A stretch of 64,000 nucleotides of DNA from Desulfocapsa sp. (GCA_022712895.1 JAFLJS010000055.1:48628-112627); one strand, 5' to 3'; positions 24,321 to 34,919 are shown, numbered from the stretch's first letter. The notes: generated from the sequence alone by a model not told the origin. Numbers and translations: made by a program.

Positions 24321-25481
24321 TTATGATTTATTGCGGATAATGTCCCGGGCAACGTTCCGGGCCCGGTTATCAGCTTGTAAAATATCATCAATGGAATCTT
24401 CGCTGCCAGAGGCAACCTTTTCCATAACAGTAGCCACGGTATCGGCAATATCAAGGAAAGAAATTTCTTCATCGAGGAATGCAGCTACAGCCACTTCATT
24501 TGCAGCATTCAAGACTGCGGGCTGCACACCACCATGTTCTATGGCTTGAAAGGCTAAAGAAAGAGCTGGAAAGCGTTTATAGTCAGGGTCGTGGAATTCA
24601 AGTGTTGAACACTTCGCAAGATTTAAGCCGGGCAGATCCATGGCAAGGCGTCTTGGATAGGACAACGCATACGCTATGGGAATACGCATATCTGGAATAC
24701 CAAGCTGGGCAATTACCGATCCATCCTGAAACTCAACAAGAGAGTGGACAATTGATTGTGGATGTACAACCACATCAATGGTATCAACGGACATCTCAAA
24801 GAGCCATTTAGCCTCAATGACTTCCAGGCCTTTATTCATCAGGGTTGCAGAATCTATGGAAATTTTATCGCCCATATCCCAGTTGGGGTGATTCAGCGCC
24901 TGAGCCGGACTTACTCCCTTGAGTTCGTCATAACTCTTCGTACGAAACGGACCGCCTGATGCTGTTAAGATAATTTTAGAAACGTCCTGCCTGTGCCCGG
25001 CTTCCAGCGATTGAAAGATCGCACTGTGTTCAGAATCAACAGGCAGGAGCTTTACATTTTTACGCTGACAGGCATCCATAACAAGTTTGCCAGCCATGAC
25101 CAGAGTCTCTTTATTGGCAAGACCAATATCTTTGCCAGCTTCAATGGCAGCAAGCGTTGGAAGCAACCCGGCAGCACCGACAATTGCCGATATAGTCATA
25201 TCTGCATGCGATAACGCCGCAACCTCTTCACTGCCCTGGGTACCATACAGAATACGATCACTATATTTAGCGGGCAACTCTCGTTTCAGCTCTTCGGCAC
25301 CACTCTCGTCGGCCACTGAAATACATTCAGGATCAAACTCGAGTACCTGTTCACAGAGTTTAGTAATGTTTTTTCCTGCTGCAAGACCACAGATCTGATA
25401 TTGGTCAGGAAAGCTGCGTATAACGTCGAGTACATTACATCCGATGGACCCTGTCGAACCAAGGAGTGAAAGTGTTTTCAT
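24321..25481 (-). CDS. dxr: 1-deoxy-D-xylulose-5-phosphate reductoisomerase
   Basis: 386 residues. The N-terminal NADPH-binding domain has [19 protein letters not shown]. The catalytic core includes [71 protein letters not shown] and [17 protein letters not shown], covering metal and substrate contacts. It catalyses the first committed MEP-pathway step (DXP to MEP). It lies 3 bp downstream of the cdsA stop. The fosmidomycin-binding residues appear present. Confidence 0.97.
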   Translation of the reverse strand: MKTLSLLGSTGSIGCNVLDVIRSFPDQYQICGLAAGKNITKLCEQVLEFDPECISVADESGAEELKRELPAKYSDRILYGTQGSEEVAALSHADMTISAIVGAAGLLPTLAAIEAGKDIGLANKETLVMAGKLVMDACQRKNVKLLPVDSEHSAIFQSLEAGHRQDVSKIILTASGGPFRTKSYDELKGVSPAQALNHPNWDMGDKISIDSATLMNKGLEVIEAKWLFEMSVDTIDVVVHPQSIVHSLVEFQDGSVIAQLGIPDMRIPIAYALSYPRRLAMDLPGLNLAKCSTLEFHDPDYKRFPALSLAFQAIEHGGVQPAVLNAANEVAVAAFLDEEISFLDIADTVATVMEKVASGSEDSIDDILQADNRARNVARDIIRNKS

Positions 25482-25484
25482 ATG

Positions 25485-26285
25485 TCAGACCAATGGGAAA
25501 CAGATCAGTAGAAGATAATAGAGAACGGGAGCAGCAAAGAGCATGGAATCAGCACGGTCAAGAATTCCACCATGACCGCAAAGTATGGCCCCTGAATCTT
25601 TTGTGCCAGTTGCTCGTTTAATAACAGACTCAGTAAGGTCTCCACAGATACCTATGATTCCAAGAACAATAGCAGTGATCACCACAAACAGCCAGGGAAC
25701 AGAGACGAGCAGCAACTGAGCAAGTGTACCTGCCACGAGAATTCCGACAATGATTCCACCAACGGCACCTTCCACAGTTTTATTAGGACTGATAAGCTTA
25801 CTGAGTTTGTGTCTGCCAACAGCACGTCCTACATAGTAGGCTCCTGAATCAGATCCGGCAGTAATCCCCGTCAGAATCAACAGCCATGCATTACCTTCTG
25901 GCAGGCAGCGAATGAGGTACAGATGTGATCCCATAAAACCGATCCAAACCAGAGCAAAGGTACTACGAGCCAGAAAGCCATAACTGTCAAACCCCTCGCG
26001 GTAGATGGTAAGTGTCCACAATGCTAGTAGCATAAAGCCAAGGACAAAACCAGCACCGAGACCAAATTCTGGATAGAAAATCTGAAAAATAAGTGGAAAA
26101 GCAGAAAGAAGTGCTAAAAACGCAGATTGCTTAAACGAATCCTCTGCAAGAAACATTCTACCATACTCATAGGCGCCTATGGCAAGGATTGGCAGTAACA
26201 CCATTGCAAACAGTGCAGTGGAGCCCTTCAAGAGAAGAAGAAGCCAGCAGATGGCAAGAGCAATACCTGGAAGAACGCGATTCAT
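25485..26285 (-). CDS. cdsA: Phosphatidate cytidylyltransferase
   Basis: 266 residues, about seven hydrophobic segments. The C-terminal signature has GRHKLSKLISPNKTVEGAVG followed by GDLTESVIKRATGTKDSGA and LPGHGGILDRADSM-like (here LCGHGGILDRADSMLFAAP), matching CdsA. The Asp/Lys residues binding CTP and Mg are kept. It makes CDP-diacylglycerol in the inner membrane for phospholipid synthesis. It starts 4 bp after the uppS stop. Confidence 0.95.
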   Translation of the reverse strand: MNRVLPGIALAICWLLLLLKGSTALFAMVLLPILAIGAYEYGRMFLAEDSFKQSAFLALLSAFPLIFQIFYPEFGLGAGFVLGFMLLALWTLTIYREGFDSYGFLARSTFALVWIGFMGSHLYLIRCLPEGNAWLLILTGITAGSDSGAYYVGRAVGRHKLSKLISPNKTVEGAVGGIIVGILVAGTLAQLLLVSVPWLFVVITAIVLGIIGICGDLTESVIKRATGTKDSGAILCGHGGILDRADSMLFAAPVLYYLLLICFPLV

Positions 26286-26289
26286 TTAT

Positions 26290-27051
26290 TCACCCGCTCT
26301 CAACCTGTGCACTGGTTTTACCAAAGCGTCGTTCACGACTTTGAAACTCCTCAATGGCAGCGCAGAAGGCATCTCGACGAAAGTCAGGCCACATTGTATC
26401 GGTGAAATATATTTCGGCATAGGACGCCTGCCACAAAAGAAAATTTGAAAGACGCGCCTCTCCACCCGTTCTAATTAACAGATCAGGGTCAGGAAGTTCC
26501 GCAGTATAAAGATGGGAATCAATCAAAGTTTCATCGATGGCAGATACTTCCAGATCACCGTTACATACTTCTTCAGAAATTTGACGTATAGCCCGAACCA
26601 TCTCTGCACGACCACCATAACTAAGAGCCAGGTTCAATGTCAGTTTGGTATTGGTCGCCGTTTGACGCATGGTATTTTCAAGCACCTCGCGAACATCTTT
26701 CGGAAGTTTTGCAATATTCCCAATACAGGTTAAACGAATGGAATTTTTAACCATCTTGGTTAGTTCTTTCTGGAGATAAATCTTTAAGAGTCCCATCAGT
26801 CCGCCGACTTCATCGGCTGGACGTTTCCAGTTTTCAGTGGAAAAAGCATAGAGAGTGAGTACTTCAACTCCTAAATCACCGGCACACTCCACTACTTCCT
26901 GAACAGAGTTGACACCATTTTTGTGGCCAAACAGGCGTGGTTTTCCCTGTCGTTTTGCCCAACGCCCATTACCATCCATAATAATGGCAACATGACGGGG
27001 AATACTTTCAGGATCTATCGAATCGGGGATTGGCATAGTAGAATACAACAA
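26290..27051 (-). CDS. uppS: Undecaprenyl diphosphate synthase
   Basis: 253 residues. Signatures are HVAIIMDGNGRWAKRQGKPR (catalytic Asp, P-loop and Arg), TLYAFSTENWKRP, and the C-terminal PDLLIRTGGEARLSNFLLWQ with YAEIYFTDTMWPDF. It is a cis-prenyltransferase that extends farnesyl diphosphate with IPP to the C55 carrier lipid for peptidoglycan and LPS. The methionine at residue 6 is an alternative start; neither has an obvious Shine-Dalgarno. A 164-bp spacer separates it from frr. Confidence 0.96.
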   Translation of the reverse strand: MLYSTMPIPDSIDPESIPRHVAIIMDGNGRWAKRQGKPRLFGHKNGVNSVQEVVECAGDLGVEVLTLYAFSTENWKRPADEVGGLMGLLKIYLQKELTKMVKNSIRLTCIGNIAKLPKDVREVLENTMRQTATNTKLTLNLALSYGGRAEMVRAIRQISEEVCNGDLEVSAIDETLIDSHLYTAELPDPDLLIRTGGEARLSNFLLWQASYAEIYFTDTMWPDFRRDAFCAAIEEFQSRERRFGKTSAQVESG

Positions 27052-27215
27052 ATTGTGAAAAATGACTTTTTTTACAACTCTACAGGCAAAGATGGGGTTA
27101 CAAAAAACTTCAGATTCAAGATTTCTAAAACAAATATCATTTCAGCGTACCGTAAGCACCTTGAAACAGAATACATTTTCAGCAACCAAGGGGATGAAGA
27201 TTTTCTATAATTCCA

Positions 27216-27770
27216 TCATACTTCCATCATTTCTGTTTCTTTATTCTCTGTAATTCCATCAATCAGTTTGACGTGTTTATCAGTCTCAACCTGAACAGCT
27301 TCCTGAAACTTAAAAAGATCATCTTCCGAAATCTCTTTATCATTTTTCTGCTTCTTCATGATATCAATAGCATCACGACGAACATTACGAACAGCAACTC
27401 GAAACTCTTCAGCAGTTTTACGAGACTGCTTAACAAGCTCTTTTCTGCGCTCTTCAGTAAGTTGTGGAATATTTAAACGAATAACTTTGCCATCGTTGGC
27501 AGGAGCCAGGCCAAGATTAGATTTCATAATAGCCTTCTCAATGGCAGGTATCATCTGCGGATCCCAAGGCTGTATGGCAATCATTCGGCTCTCAGGAATA
27601 GTCATGGTGGCCACCTGATTCATAGGCAGCATAGAGCCATAGGCATCGACGGAAATCCCATCAAGGAGTGATATAGAGGCACGACCAGTTCGTATTTTTG
27701 ACAGCTCATTTTTAAATGATTCCACGCTTTTCTGCATTTTATCAGCTGCATCTTTCAGCACTTCACTCAT
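27216..27770 (-). CDS. frr: Ribosome recycling factor
   Basis: 184 residues from the ATG at 27770, which has GGAGAT nine bases upstream; the track start at 27824 is not the real one. The sequence fits RRF. A long three-helix bundle begins MSEVLKDAADKMQKSVESF, with LSKIRTGRASISLLDGISVD and the helical C-terminus KLIDGITENKETEMMEV; the middle domain contains TMTIPESRMIAIQPWD. It splits post-termination ribosomes with EF-G. It is downstream of pyrH by 68 bp in the conserved rpsB-tsf-pyrH-frr order. Confidence 0.97.
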   Translation of the reverse strand: MSEVLKDAADKMQKSVESFKNELSKIRTGRASISLLDGISVDAYGSMLPMNQVATMTIPESRMIAIQPWDPQMIPAIEKAIMKSNLGLAPANDGKVIRLNIPQLTEERRKELVKQSRKTAEEFRVAVRNVRRDAIDIMKKQKNDKEISEDDLFKFQEAVQVETDKHVKLIDGITENKETEMMEV

Positions 27771-27838
27771 ATTCTGATCTCCATCAGGGGGGGGATGTAA
27801 AAGAGAACAGCAATAAATAACCAATCTCTTTTTTTATA

Positions 27839-28549
27839 CTAGTTAATTACAGTTCCTATTTTTTCACCAATCACAGCACGTTTAATATTGCCTGAAACTG
27901 TCATGTTTAAAACCATAATAGGTTTTGAGTCCTCTTTGGCGAGGGCTATACCGGCAGCATCCATCACACGCAAATTTTTAGAGAGCACATCATCATAAGC
28001 CAAGGTATCAAATTTGACAGCATCAGCATGCACGACAGGATCCTTGTCATAGACACCATCGACCTTGGTGGCTTTAATGATAACATCTGCATCGATTTCG
28101 AGGGCACGAAGAACTCCAGCGGAATCCGTTGTAAAATACGGGTTCCCAGTGCCAGCCGCAAAAATTACAGCACGTCCTTTTTCCAAATGCCTGGTTGCAC
28201 GGCGTCGAATATAAGGTTCACAAACAAGACGCATGGGAATAGCAGACATAACCCGGGTAACTACACCATTTCTTTCAAGTGCGTCCTGGAGTGCAAGTGA
28301 GTTGATCACAGTAGCGAGCATGCCCATATTATCTGCCGCCGTTCTGTCCATGCCTTGACTGGCACCTTTAACACCCCGAAAGATATTTCCGGCACCAATG
28401 ACAATTCCGGTCTCCACACCCAAATCCATAATCTCCTTGATCTCTGCAGAAATTCCATCAAGAACATCGGTATTGATACCAAAGGAGTCATTACCCATGA
28501 GGGCCTCACCGCTTAACTTCAAGAGTATTCTATTATATTTCAACCCCAC
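27839..28549 (-). CDS. pyrH: Uridylate kinase
   Basis: 236 residues, amino-acid kinase fold. Motifs are [15 protein letters not shown] (phosphate loop), [30 protein letters not shown] (UMP site), [17 protein letters not shown] and [11 protein letters not shown]. It phosphorylates UMP to UDP as a hexamer under GTP activation. It lies in the conserved translation-factor operon between tsf and frr. Confidence 0.97.
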   Translation of the reverse strand: MGLKYNRILLKLSGEALMGNDSFGINTDVLDGISAEIKEIMDLGVETGIVIGAGNIFRGVKGASQGMDRTAADNMGMLATVINSLALQDALERNGVVTRVMSAIPMRLVCEPYIRRRATRHLEKGRAVIFAAGTGNPYFTTDSAGVLRALEIDADVIIKATKVDGVYDKDPVVHADAVKFDTLAYDDVLSKNLRVMDAAGIALAKEDSKPIMVLNMTVSGNIKRAVIGEKIGTVIN

Positions 28550-28606
28550 AACGACTCCTTTAAGTGGTTATCTAATTTCATTTTTCAGCTTGTCAGATTG
28601 TGAGAC

Positions 28607-29200
28607 TCAGGCTCCAACCTGAAAACGGGAAAATCGTTTAATGGAGATAGACTCACCCATTTTTCCGATAAGATTAGTGATCATTTCCTGGATGGTGAAA
28701 TCTGGATCTTTCACAAAAGGCTGATCCAGAAGACAAATCTCCTTGAGAAACTTATCCATCTTACCACCAACCATTTTTTCCACTATGTTCTCGGGCTTAC
28801 CAGAGTCTATAGCCTGTTGTATATATATTTCTTTTTCACGAGCAATAACATCTTCTGGTACATCTTCTCTAGAAAGTGCAACAGGGTTTACAGCAGCGAC
28901 ATGGAGAGCAAGCTCACGAGCAAACTCCTTGAAGCCATCAGTCTTAGCTACAAAATCACTCTCGCAGGAAAGTTCAACCATTGCAGCAATTTTTCCACCT
29001 GCATGAATATAGCATTCGATGGTACCCTCACTGGTCTCACGACCGGCACGTTTGGCAGCGACAGCAAGACCCTTTTGACGGAGTAGATCAACTGCTTTGT
29101 CAAAATCACCGTCTGTATCACCAAGAGCCCGCTTACAATCCATCATGCCTGCAGCAGTTGTATCCCGCAGATCTTTTACCATTTTGGCTGTAATCTTCAT
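28607..29200 (-). CDS. tsf: Elongation factor Ts, short form
   Basis: 197 residues from the ATG at 29200, preceded by AGAGGA; the track start at 29278 adds 26 non-family residues. The N-terminal UBA-like region MVKDLRDTTAAGMMDCKRAL and the core ending (ISIKRFSRFQVGA) match EF-Ts. The TDFVA loop that expels GDP-Mg from EF-Tu reads SDFVAKTDGFKEFA. It has a single core subdomain, as in short bacterial forms such as Thermus, versus about 283 residues in E. coli. It is followed by pyrH. Confidence 0.96.
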   Translation of the reverse strand: MKITAKMVKDLRDTTAAGMMDCKRALGDTDGDFDKAVDLLRQKGLAVAAKRAGRETSEGTIECYIHAGGKIAAMVELSCESDFVAKTDGFKEFARELALHVAAVNPVALSREDVPEDVIAREKEIYIQQAIDSGKPENIVEKMVGGKMDKFLKEICLLDQPFVKDPDFTIQEMITNLIGKMGESISIKRFSRFQVGA

Positions 29201-29343
29201 ACCATCCTCTAATAATTCGTATTTAATATTTTGATCCCCTTTGCCAAGGTTTTGATCACATAGGGGCAGACATGACAAAGGGGCTTATACAGCCCCCTTG
29301 CTTTCATTTTAGACTGACGACGCAAATCTTGCGTCAGGACAGA

Positions 29344-30165
29344 TTATGCATCAGTGCCTTCGACAGGAGCAGCAGCTGCTGTATCAGTGGCTTCGGCTGG
29401 AGCTACAGTTTCTACAGCTTGCTCATCTCCAGCATCGGACATGGCGGCCATCATAGCTTCGTCAGAAGCGTCGTCTCCGTCTTTTGCAGCCTGCCCAGCA
29501 AGTACACTCTCGCACATCTGACCACAGATCAGACGAATAGAGCGAATAGCATCATCGTTTCCTGGGATAAGGTAATCTATTCCGTCAGGATCACAGTTTG
29601 TATCTGTAAGTGCAATTATTGGAATATGTAATTTCTGCGCTTCATTAATAGCAATTGCTTCATTTTTAGGATCAATTACAAGAATAGCTGTTGGTGGATT
29701 ACGCATATGTTTGATTCCACCGACATTACGCTCAAGCTTGATACGCTCTTTCTCCATAAGCAGGATTTCTTTCTTGGGGAAACGGTTAATTGAACCGTCT
29801 TCCTGCATGGATTCAATAGATTTTAGACGCTCTATGGAATTCTTGATGGTTTGAAAATTTGTCATCATACCGCCAAGCCAGCGATGGTTGACATATGGCA
29901 TACCACAGCGCATAGCTTCTTCTTTAACAATATTTCCTGCCTGACGCTTGGTTCCAACGAAAAGGATATTACCGCCATTTGCAATTTCGGAATTAACGAA
30001 ATCTGCTGCAACATCAAACATCTTCTTACTGCGATCAAGGTTAATGATGTAAATACCATTGCGAGGCCCATAGATGTAAGGTTTCATCTTTGGATTCCAG
30101 CGACGGGTCTGATGACCAAAATGAAGGCCAGCCTTCAACATGTCTTTTACTGTAACTTTTGCCAT
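29344..30165 (-). CDS. rpsB: 30S ribosomal protein S2
   Basis: 273 residues. It begins [20 protein letters not shown], with [33 protein letters not shown] and [20 protein letters not shown], all S2 hallmarks. It binds the 30S head/platform and is needed for S1 assembly. The last 40 residues are an acidic, Ala-rich tail (AAPVEGTDA end) beyond the usual S2 length. It is the first gene of the rpsB-tsf operon. Two hairpins upstream may be an autoregulatory leader. Confidence 0.98.
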   Translation of the reverse strand: MAKVTVKDMLKAGLHFGHQTRRWNPKMKPYIYGPRNGIYIINLDRSKKMFDVAADFVNSEIANGGNILFVGTKRQAGNIVKEEAMRCGMPYVNHRWLGGMMTNFQTIKNSIERLKSIESMQEDGSINRFPKKEILLMEKERIKLERNVGGIKHMRNPPTAILVIDPKNEAIAINEAQKLHIPIIALTDTNCDPDGIDYLIPGNDDAIRSIRLICGQMCESVLAGQAAKDGDDASDEAMMAAMSDAGDEQAVETVAPAEATDTAAAAPVEGTDA

Positions 30166-30236
30166 ACTATTCTCCTGATCCGGTTAAACCTCCATCCCTC
30201 CTTCATTATGCAATGATATTAGTATCATAACAATAA

Positions 30237-30295
30237 CACCGGAATACGGTGGGATGTGTGTATTGTGTCCACTCCCGCGCATTGCGGTTCTGGAC
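30237..30295 (-). promoter_or_regulatory. Candidate structured leader of rpsB
   Basis: On the minus strand, 72-130 bases before rpsB, two hairpins occur in tandem. The first is GTCC...GGAC enclosing CCGC-loop-GCGG; the second is CACCG-GAATA-CGGTG. No T-run follows, so they are not terminators. Ribosomal protein S2 is known to regulate its own mRNA in proteobacteria, but I cannot confirm that this matches the described motif. Confidence 0.35.
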
Positions 30296-30383
30296 TGTTA
30301 AACTACTAAACAAACATTTTTAATTACCATAGCCTCGTGTTTTTCGCAAGTTTTTGCGCAAGGCAATCGCTAAAAATGACTTT

Positions 30384-31163
30384 TTATTTTGGGCTAAGTG
30401 ACGAAGGTTTACCAAGGAAATATTTTAACCACTCAAAACCAAACTTCAAGAGCTCTGTATCAGAGTCTTTGATTCGTCGTTTTTGATTTTTAGGTATTAC
30501 AAAACGATCAAGAAGTGAGTGCTTGGCAACCATTAATCTGAAATTGTCAATATCGTAGCAAACAGTAAAGGCAACCTGTTGTTTAGAACCACCACTTCCT
30601 TCGCCAGCCCATGGGTTACTACTGAAAACGGTATCTACCTCAGCCCATAGATCGTTCATCATGTTGTAATCATCAAGGCGTTGATCCCGAGTCCATTTTT
30701 TTATGGTAAATTCTTTAGTTTCCTTATGCCCGTGACAGTAATCGTTATCTGTCATAAAATAGAATTCATTACACATACCTTTTTCAGGGGATCGATCAAC
30801 TCCACGTTCCAGTGGATATGTACGACAAGAAGAAGGCCTGTCAGCATAAACACCACAACCATCTTCCATAAGAAACGGACAAGCCTTCTGTTCATCATCA
30901 GCTAGTCGCAACATAACTGCCGGAAAATATGGATGGCTTTGCCCTTGTACCACTTGCGAATAATTCTCCATAAATTCCTGGGAACTTATATTCAGGCAGG
31001 TTTTCAAACGCAGGATATCGTAGGGAAACAAAAACATATCCACTTTTTTACAGCAAACCATATAGCAATCAATATCTTTATGGCACCGAAACGTAAACTT
31101 TTCTTTTTTTCCTAAAGGTTGCATCCCCTCAGGGAAATCTTTTTGAGTTTTCATATATTCCAA
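30384..31163 (-). CDS. YkgJ-type cysteine-cluster protein
   Basis: 259 residues. Cysteine motifs FRCHKDIDCYMVCCKKVDM and CPFLMEDGCGVYADRPSSCR, ending TYPLERG, match the YkgJ/CxxCxxCC family (formerly UPF0153), thought to bind a zinc or Fe-S centre. The family function is unknown; some members act as maturation factors, e.g. for flagellin methylation. The C-terminal 100 residues are variable and helical. The gene stands alone, 218 bp from rpsB, and is not obviously cotranscribed with it. The methionine at residue 4 is an alternative start. Confidence 0.85.
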   Translation of the reverse strand: MEYMKTQKDFPEGMQPLGKKEKFTFRCHKDIDCYMVCCKKVDMFLFPYDILRLKTCLNISSQEFMENYSQVVQGQSHPYFPAVMLRLADDEQKACPFLMEDGCGVYADRPSSCRTYPLERGVDRSPEKGMCNEFYFMTDNDYCHGHKETKEFTIKKWTRDQRLDDYNMMNDLWAEVDTVFSSNPWAGEGSGGSKQQVAFTVCYDIDNFRLMVAKHSLLDRFVIPKNQKRRIKDSDTELLKFGFEWLKYFLGKPSSLSPK

Positions 31164-31462
31164 ACAAATAGAATTGTAGCGCTTATTATAATTCTAAAAT
31201 CCATAGAACCTGCAAAAGGATTAAAGGCTTGCTCCAGAGATTGTCACCCTGGAAATGTATTAGCATTTTTTGTTCATTCGATTTATGTCAATCTTTGCGA
31301 TAACCATACATGATACAAATTGAATGAATAAAAGAGTGTAAAAATCAATAAAGTGGCTGTTAGAAATGATGCCACATGAAAACCGTCTGTTTTCAGAAAG
31401 CAAAAAAAAAGCTGATATGAATAAATTCATACCAGCTTAAGATTCTATGGACCTAAGAATTT
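31164..31462. other. 299-bp spacer between the supercluster terminator and the YkgJ-type gene
   Basis: No ORF of note. It includes the strong rplQ terminator (31402-31439) and, nearer the YkgJ gene, a minus-strand TATAAT (31190-31185) without a good -35. A TCCAG...CTGGA dyad is at about 31231. Nothing else is recognised. Confidence 0.45.
31402..31439 (-). terminator. Rho-independent terminator closing the ribosomal supercluster
   Basis: Minus-strand stem AAGCTGGTATGAA / TTCATATCAGCTT followed by nine T residues, 24 bp after the rplQ stop. Confidence 0.93.
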
Positions 31463-31855
31463 TTAGTTTTCACTCTCTTCTTCAGTCTCAATCTCCTCAG
31501 AGTATCCCACAAGCTCAAGGATAGCCATGTGAGCTGCATCACCTCGGCGTTGACCTGTCTTGATGATACGGGTGTAGCCACCATTGCGATCAGCATACTG
31601 AACGGAAATCACGTCGAAAAGTTTAGCAACAACATCCTTGCTCTGGATAAAGCTAAAAGCCTGACGTTTAGCATGTAAATCACCACGCTTTGCAAGTGTG
31701 ATCATTTTATCTGCAATTTTCCTAACTTCTTTGGCTTTTGGAGTTGTGGTAACAATGCGTTCATGCTCGAAAAGAGAAGTAACCATATTGCGAACCATAG
31801 CCTTCTTGTGAGAGCCTGTACGGCCTAGTCTTTTTCCTGCTTTTCCATGTCTCAT
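31463..31855 (-). CDS. rplQ: 50S ribosomal protein L17
   Basis: 130 residues. It opens [20 protein letters not shown], with [19 protein letters not shown] and the [20 protein letters not shown] core, diagnostic of L17, which sits near the exit tunnel. It has a short acidic C-terminal tail. It is the last gene of the alpha operon, 54 bp after rpoA, followed directly by a strong terminator. Confidence 0.97.
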   Translation of the reverse strand: MRHGKAGKRLGRTGSHKKAMVRNMVTSLFEHERIVTTTPKAKEVRKIADKMITLAKRGDLHAKRQAFSFIQSKDVVAKLFDVISVQYADRNGGYTRIIKTGQRRGDAAHMAILELVGYSEEIETEEESEN

Positions 31856-31909
31856 AATTCTATCCTCATCTCAGTATTCTTCAGAAAACTGATATAATGT
31901 AAAACGTTT

Positions 31910-32965
31910 TTATTCTGTTTCTTCTTCAGCTTCTGCGACTTCAGGTGGAGTCCAGTTATCAATCTTCATACCAAGAGTCAGATCCATATCAGCAAGAAGT
32001 GCTTTGATCTCATTCAAGGATTTACGACCGAAGTTTTTGGTCTTCAGCATTTCCTGATCTGTTCTGTGAGCAAGCTCACCAATGAAATTAATATCGGCAT
32101 TCTTTAAACAATTTGCAGAGCGAACTGAAAGCTCAAGATCCTCAACAGGTTTGTTCAGATTGGGATTAAGAGGGGGCAGATCCTCGCCCTCATCTTCTTT
32201 CACTTCAGGTTCAACGGCTTTCTCATCAAAGTTAATGAAAGTTGTTAATTGAGACTTAAGAATTTTTGCAGCATAGGCAAGCGCATTTTCGGGCTTGACA
32301 CTCCCATCTGTCTCAATTTCAATTGTCAATTTGTCGTAATCTGTCTGCATACCGACACGGGCATTAGACACTTTAAATTGAATCTGACGAACAGGCGTGA
32401 AAATCGCATCAATTGGAATCTGACCAATAGCCAGTTCTTCTTTGTCTTGTTTTTCAGCGGTTTGATAGCCTTTGCCCCATTCAACAGTAAGTTCTGCATG
32501 AAATTCGACATCATTGGTGAGGGTACAAATAAGCTGTTCACCATTCATGACTTCTACTGCTGAACCACCAGAGATATCGGCAGCTGTGATAGGACCTGCG
32601 CCTTTTTTATCAATAGTAACAACTTGTTTCTCATCAGAGTTCAACTGAAGACGCACTTGCTTGAGATTAATGATAATCTCACTAACGTCTTCTTTTACAT
32701 CTTCCATTGCTGTGAACTCGTGGAGAGCACCTTCAATCTTTACAGATGTAATTGCAGTACCCTGAATGGATGAAAGCAGAATACGTCTTAAAGAGTTTCC
32801 AATAGTCGCAGCAAAACCTCTTTCCAGTGGCTGACAGACAAACTTCCCATATGTATTAGTATGATTTGCCTTATCCACCTCTAATGCTTCAGGTTGGATA
32901 AGTGCGTGCCAATTACGATAAATAGGGAGAGTCTCTTCTACAGTCTCTTCTACAGTTTCAGTCAT
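31910..32965 (-). CDS. rpoA: RNA polymerase alpha subunit
   Basis: 351 residues. The N-terminal assembly domain (about 1-240) carries [20 protein letters not shown] and [15 protein letters not shown]. The C-terminal domain (about 265-335) contains [20 protein letters not shown] and the [20 protein letters not shown] helix, which contacts UP elements and activators. The linker is longer and more acidic ([15 protein letters not shown]) than in E. coli, and the tail ends in Glu-rich residues. It lies in standard alpha-operon order between rpsD and rplQ. Confidence 0.98.
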   Translation of the reverse strand: MTETVEETVEETLPIYRNWHALIQPEALEVDKANHTNTYGKFVCQPLERGFAATIGNSLRRILLSSIQGTAITSVKIEGALHEFTAMEDVKEDVSEIIINLKQVRLQLNSDEKQVVTIDKKGAGPITAADISGGSAVEVMNGEQLICTLTNDVEFHAELTVEWGKGYQTAEKQDKEELAIGQIPIDAIFTPVRQIQFKVSNARVGMQTDYDKLTIEIETDGSVKPENALAYAAKILKSQLTTFINFDEKAVEPEVKEDEGEDLPPLNPNLNKPVEDLELSVRSANCLKNADINFIGELAHRTDQEMLKTKNFGRKSLNEIKALLADMDLTLGMKIDNWTPPEVAEAEEETE

Positions 32966-33023
32966 GGGTTTCCTACATTCAAGTTTGAAATAACGGTATT
33001 GCGTAACCGATATTCAATGATAA

Positions 33024-33653
33024 TTACTTGGAATAAAGCTCAACAATGAGCTGTTCCTGAATTGGCATTGTAATTTCTTCACGGTTAGGAAGTGCTTTAA
33101 CGGTTGCCTTGAAGGCATCCTTATCAAGCTCAAGCCAACTTGGAATTCCACGACGGGCAACGGCCTCCATGGATTCGACAAGAAAACTGTTTGTTCTACT
33201 CTTTTCCTTAACAGTGATCACATCATTTACAGAGATGAAAAAAGAGGGAATGTTAACCTTCTTTCCATTTACCTGGATGTGATTATGAAGAACGAGTTGA
33301 CGAGCCTGTTTTCTTGAGGAAGCAAAACCTAGGCGAAAGATGGTATTGTCAAGTCTTCTTTCAAGCATAATCATCAGATTTACACCAGTGATGCCTTTCT
33401 GAAGATCAGCTTTATGAAAATAAATACGGAATTGCCCTTCAAGCATACCATAAATATTTTTAACTTTTTGTTTCTCTCTGAGCTGAATAGCATAATCTGA
33501 AACTTTTCTAAAACGTGCCTGACCATGCTGACCAGGACCGAAAGCTCTTCTCTCAAATGAACATTTGTCAGAATAACAACGATCACCTTTGAGATACAAC
33601 TTCAGATTCTCTCGTCTGCAACGACGACATGCAGGACCTGTATATCTAGCCAC
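33024..33653 (-). CDS. rpsD: 30S ribosomal protein S4
   Basis: 209 residues with [20 protein letters not shown] (a four-Cys zinc-type N-terminus including CYSDKCSF), [18 protein letters not shown] and an S4 RNA-binding domain ([35 protein letters not shown]). S4 nucleates 30S body assembly and represses the alpha operon in E. coli. Here it retains the zinc-binding cysteines lost in enterics. It lies between rpsK and rpoA. Confidence 0.98.
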   Translation of the reverse strand: MARYTGPACRRCRRENLKLYLKGDRCYSDKCSFERRAFGPGQHGQARFRKVSDYAIQLREKQKVKNIYGMLEGQFRIYFHKADLQKGITGVNLMIMLERRLDNTIFRLGFASSRKQARQLVLHNHIQVNGKKVNIPSFFISVNDVITVKEKSRTNSFLVESMEAVARRGIPSWLELDKDAFKATVKALPNREEITMPIQEQLIVELYSK

Positions 33654-33716
33654 TTCGTTCTCCGATTAATAAATATATATTTCTAATAAATAGATAGATT
33701 CGTAAGACAAGATAAT

Positions 33717-34109
33717 TTATACCCGGCGACGCTTAGGCGGCTTACAACCGTTGTGCGGTACAGGTGTCACGTCAACAATTTTGCTGACTTCAAATCTTGT
33801 GTTGATAAGCGCTCTAAGGGCTGCCTCTCTACCGGGTCCTGGTCCTTTTACACGAACCTCAACCTTCCTCATCCCCATATCCATTGCTTTATCAGCCGCT
33901 TCAGCCATAGCTTTCTGCGCCGCAAATGGAGTGGATTTACGAGATCCCTTAAAACCAAGTACTCCTGAAGAACACCAGGCAACAGCGTTACCCTGCTTAT
34001 CAGAAATAGTTACAATTGTATTATTAAATGTGGAGTAAATATAAACTATTCCCTCAGGAACGTTCTTTTTCACTCTTCGCTTAGACGAACCACGCTTTGC
34101 TCCAGCCAT
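33717..34109 (-). CDS. rpsK: 30S ribosomal protein S11
   Basis: 130 residues. [57 protein letters not shown] and the [12 protein letters not shown] terminus are S11 signatures. It forms part of the 30S platform beside the mRNA exit. It lies in alpha-operon order between rpsM and rpsD. Confidence 0.98.
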   Translation of the reverse strand: MAGAKRGSSKRRVKKNVPEGIVYIYSTFNNTIVTISDKQGNAVAWCSSGVLGFKGSRKSTPFAAQKAMAEAADKAMDMGMRKVEVRVKGPGPGREAALRALINTRFEVSKIVDVTPVPHNGCKPPKRRRV

Positions 34110-34130
34110 TCTTTACACCATTTTAAAAAT

Positions 34131-34496
34131 TTATTTACGGCCAGCAGGACCGCGACGAGGCCCCTTTCGGGTCCTTGAATTATTCTTGGTATTTTGCCCA
34201 CGGCATGGGAGTCCCATGCGGTGACGACGACCACGATAGCATCCAGAGTCAGTCAGACGCTTGATATCCATGGCTACCTCGCGACGGCGATCACCTTCAA
34301 CGGTATACTCGCCCTCAATAACCTTTCTAATGCGTGTAATATCTTCGCCAGCAAGATCATTACTGTTCATTGTATATGGCAGATCTACTTTATCAAGAAT
34401 CTGCCGAGCCGATGTGAGTCCGATACCATGAATGTAGGTAAGCGAACGATCCATATGTTTGTTTTTTGGAAGATCTACTCCCGCTATACGTGCCAA
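34131..34496 (-). CDS. rpsM: 30S ribosomal protein S13
   Basis: 121 residues. It begins [20 protein letters not shown], with a helix-two-turn-helix segment ([14 protein letters not shown]) and the basic [20 protein letters not shown] tail, typical of S13, which contacts 23S H38 and P-site tRNA. First gene of the alpha operon, 57 bp after rpmJ. I see no E. coli-like pseudoknot leader in that short spacer. Confidence 0.98.
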   Translation of the reverse strand: MARIAGVDLPKNKHMDRSLTYIHGIGLTSARQILDKVDLPYTMNSNDLAGEDITRIRKVIEGEYTVEGDRRREVAMDIKRLTDSGCYRGRRHRMGLPCRGQNTKNNSRTRKGPRRGPAGRK

Positions 34497-34553
34497 AATA
34501 CGTACTCCTTTAAAGATGACAGAGTGCTTGCACTCGATGTCTGTATGAGATGG

Positions 34554-34667
34554 TTATCCCTGACGCTGTTTATGCTTCTTTACTTTACAGCTTACCCGAA
34601 CAACACCTTTGCGTTTATAGATTTTACAATCACTACACATTTTTTTGACAGATGATCTGACTTTCAT
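34554..34667 (-). CDS. rpmJ: 50S ribosomal protein L36
   Basis: 37 residues, too short for the track: [20 protein letters not shown], ending KKHKQRQG. It has the zinc ligands CSDC, a later Cys and the His of the family (C+ type). The length is exactly that of bacterial L36. It lies between infA (12 bp away) and rpsM, its normal place. Confidence 0.97.
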   Translation of the reverse strand: MKVRSSVKKMCSDCKIYKRKGVVRVSCKVKKHKQRQG

Positions 34668-34679
34668 GTGATTACTCTC

Positions 34680-34919
34680 TTATTTTTTCTTTTTACTGTT
34701 ATTCTTTGCCCGGAATGTAACCCGTCCCCTGGTCAAATCATAGGGAGAAAGTTCGATGGTAACACGATCACCGGGCAGAATTTTAATAAAATGCATCCGC
34801 ATCTTACCGGAAATATGGGCCAGAACTTTATGACCATTATCAAGTTCAACGCGAAACATCGCATTGGGTAATGGTTCAACTATGGTTCCTTCAACTTCAA
34901 TGGCTTCTTCTTTGGCCAT
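34680..34919 (-). CDS. infA: Translation initiation factor IF-1
   Basis: 79 residues forming a single S1-like OB fold: [61 protein letters not shown]. It has a lysine-rich tail (KNNSKKKK) slightly longer than in E. coli. It blocks the A site during initiation. It lies between map and rpmJ, as in many non-enteric bacteria. Confidence 0.97.
   Translation of the reverse strand: MAKEEAIEVEGTIVEPLPNAMFRVELDNGHKVLAHISGKMRMHFIKILPGDRVTIELSPYDLTRGRVTFRAKNNSKKKK

Noticed and set aside
30237-30251. CACCG-GAATA-CGGTG hairpin as a fifth copy of the two-hairpin element
   Set aside because: Lacks the AAG-ACT-TA-CCGGCT junction and the first hairpin; only the CCG core is shared.
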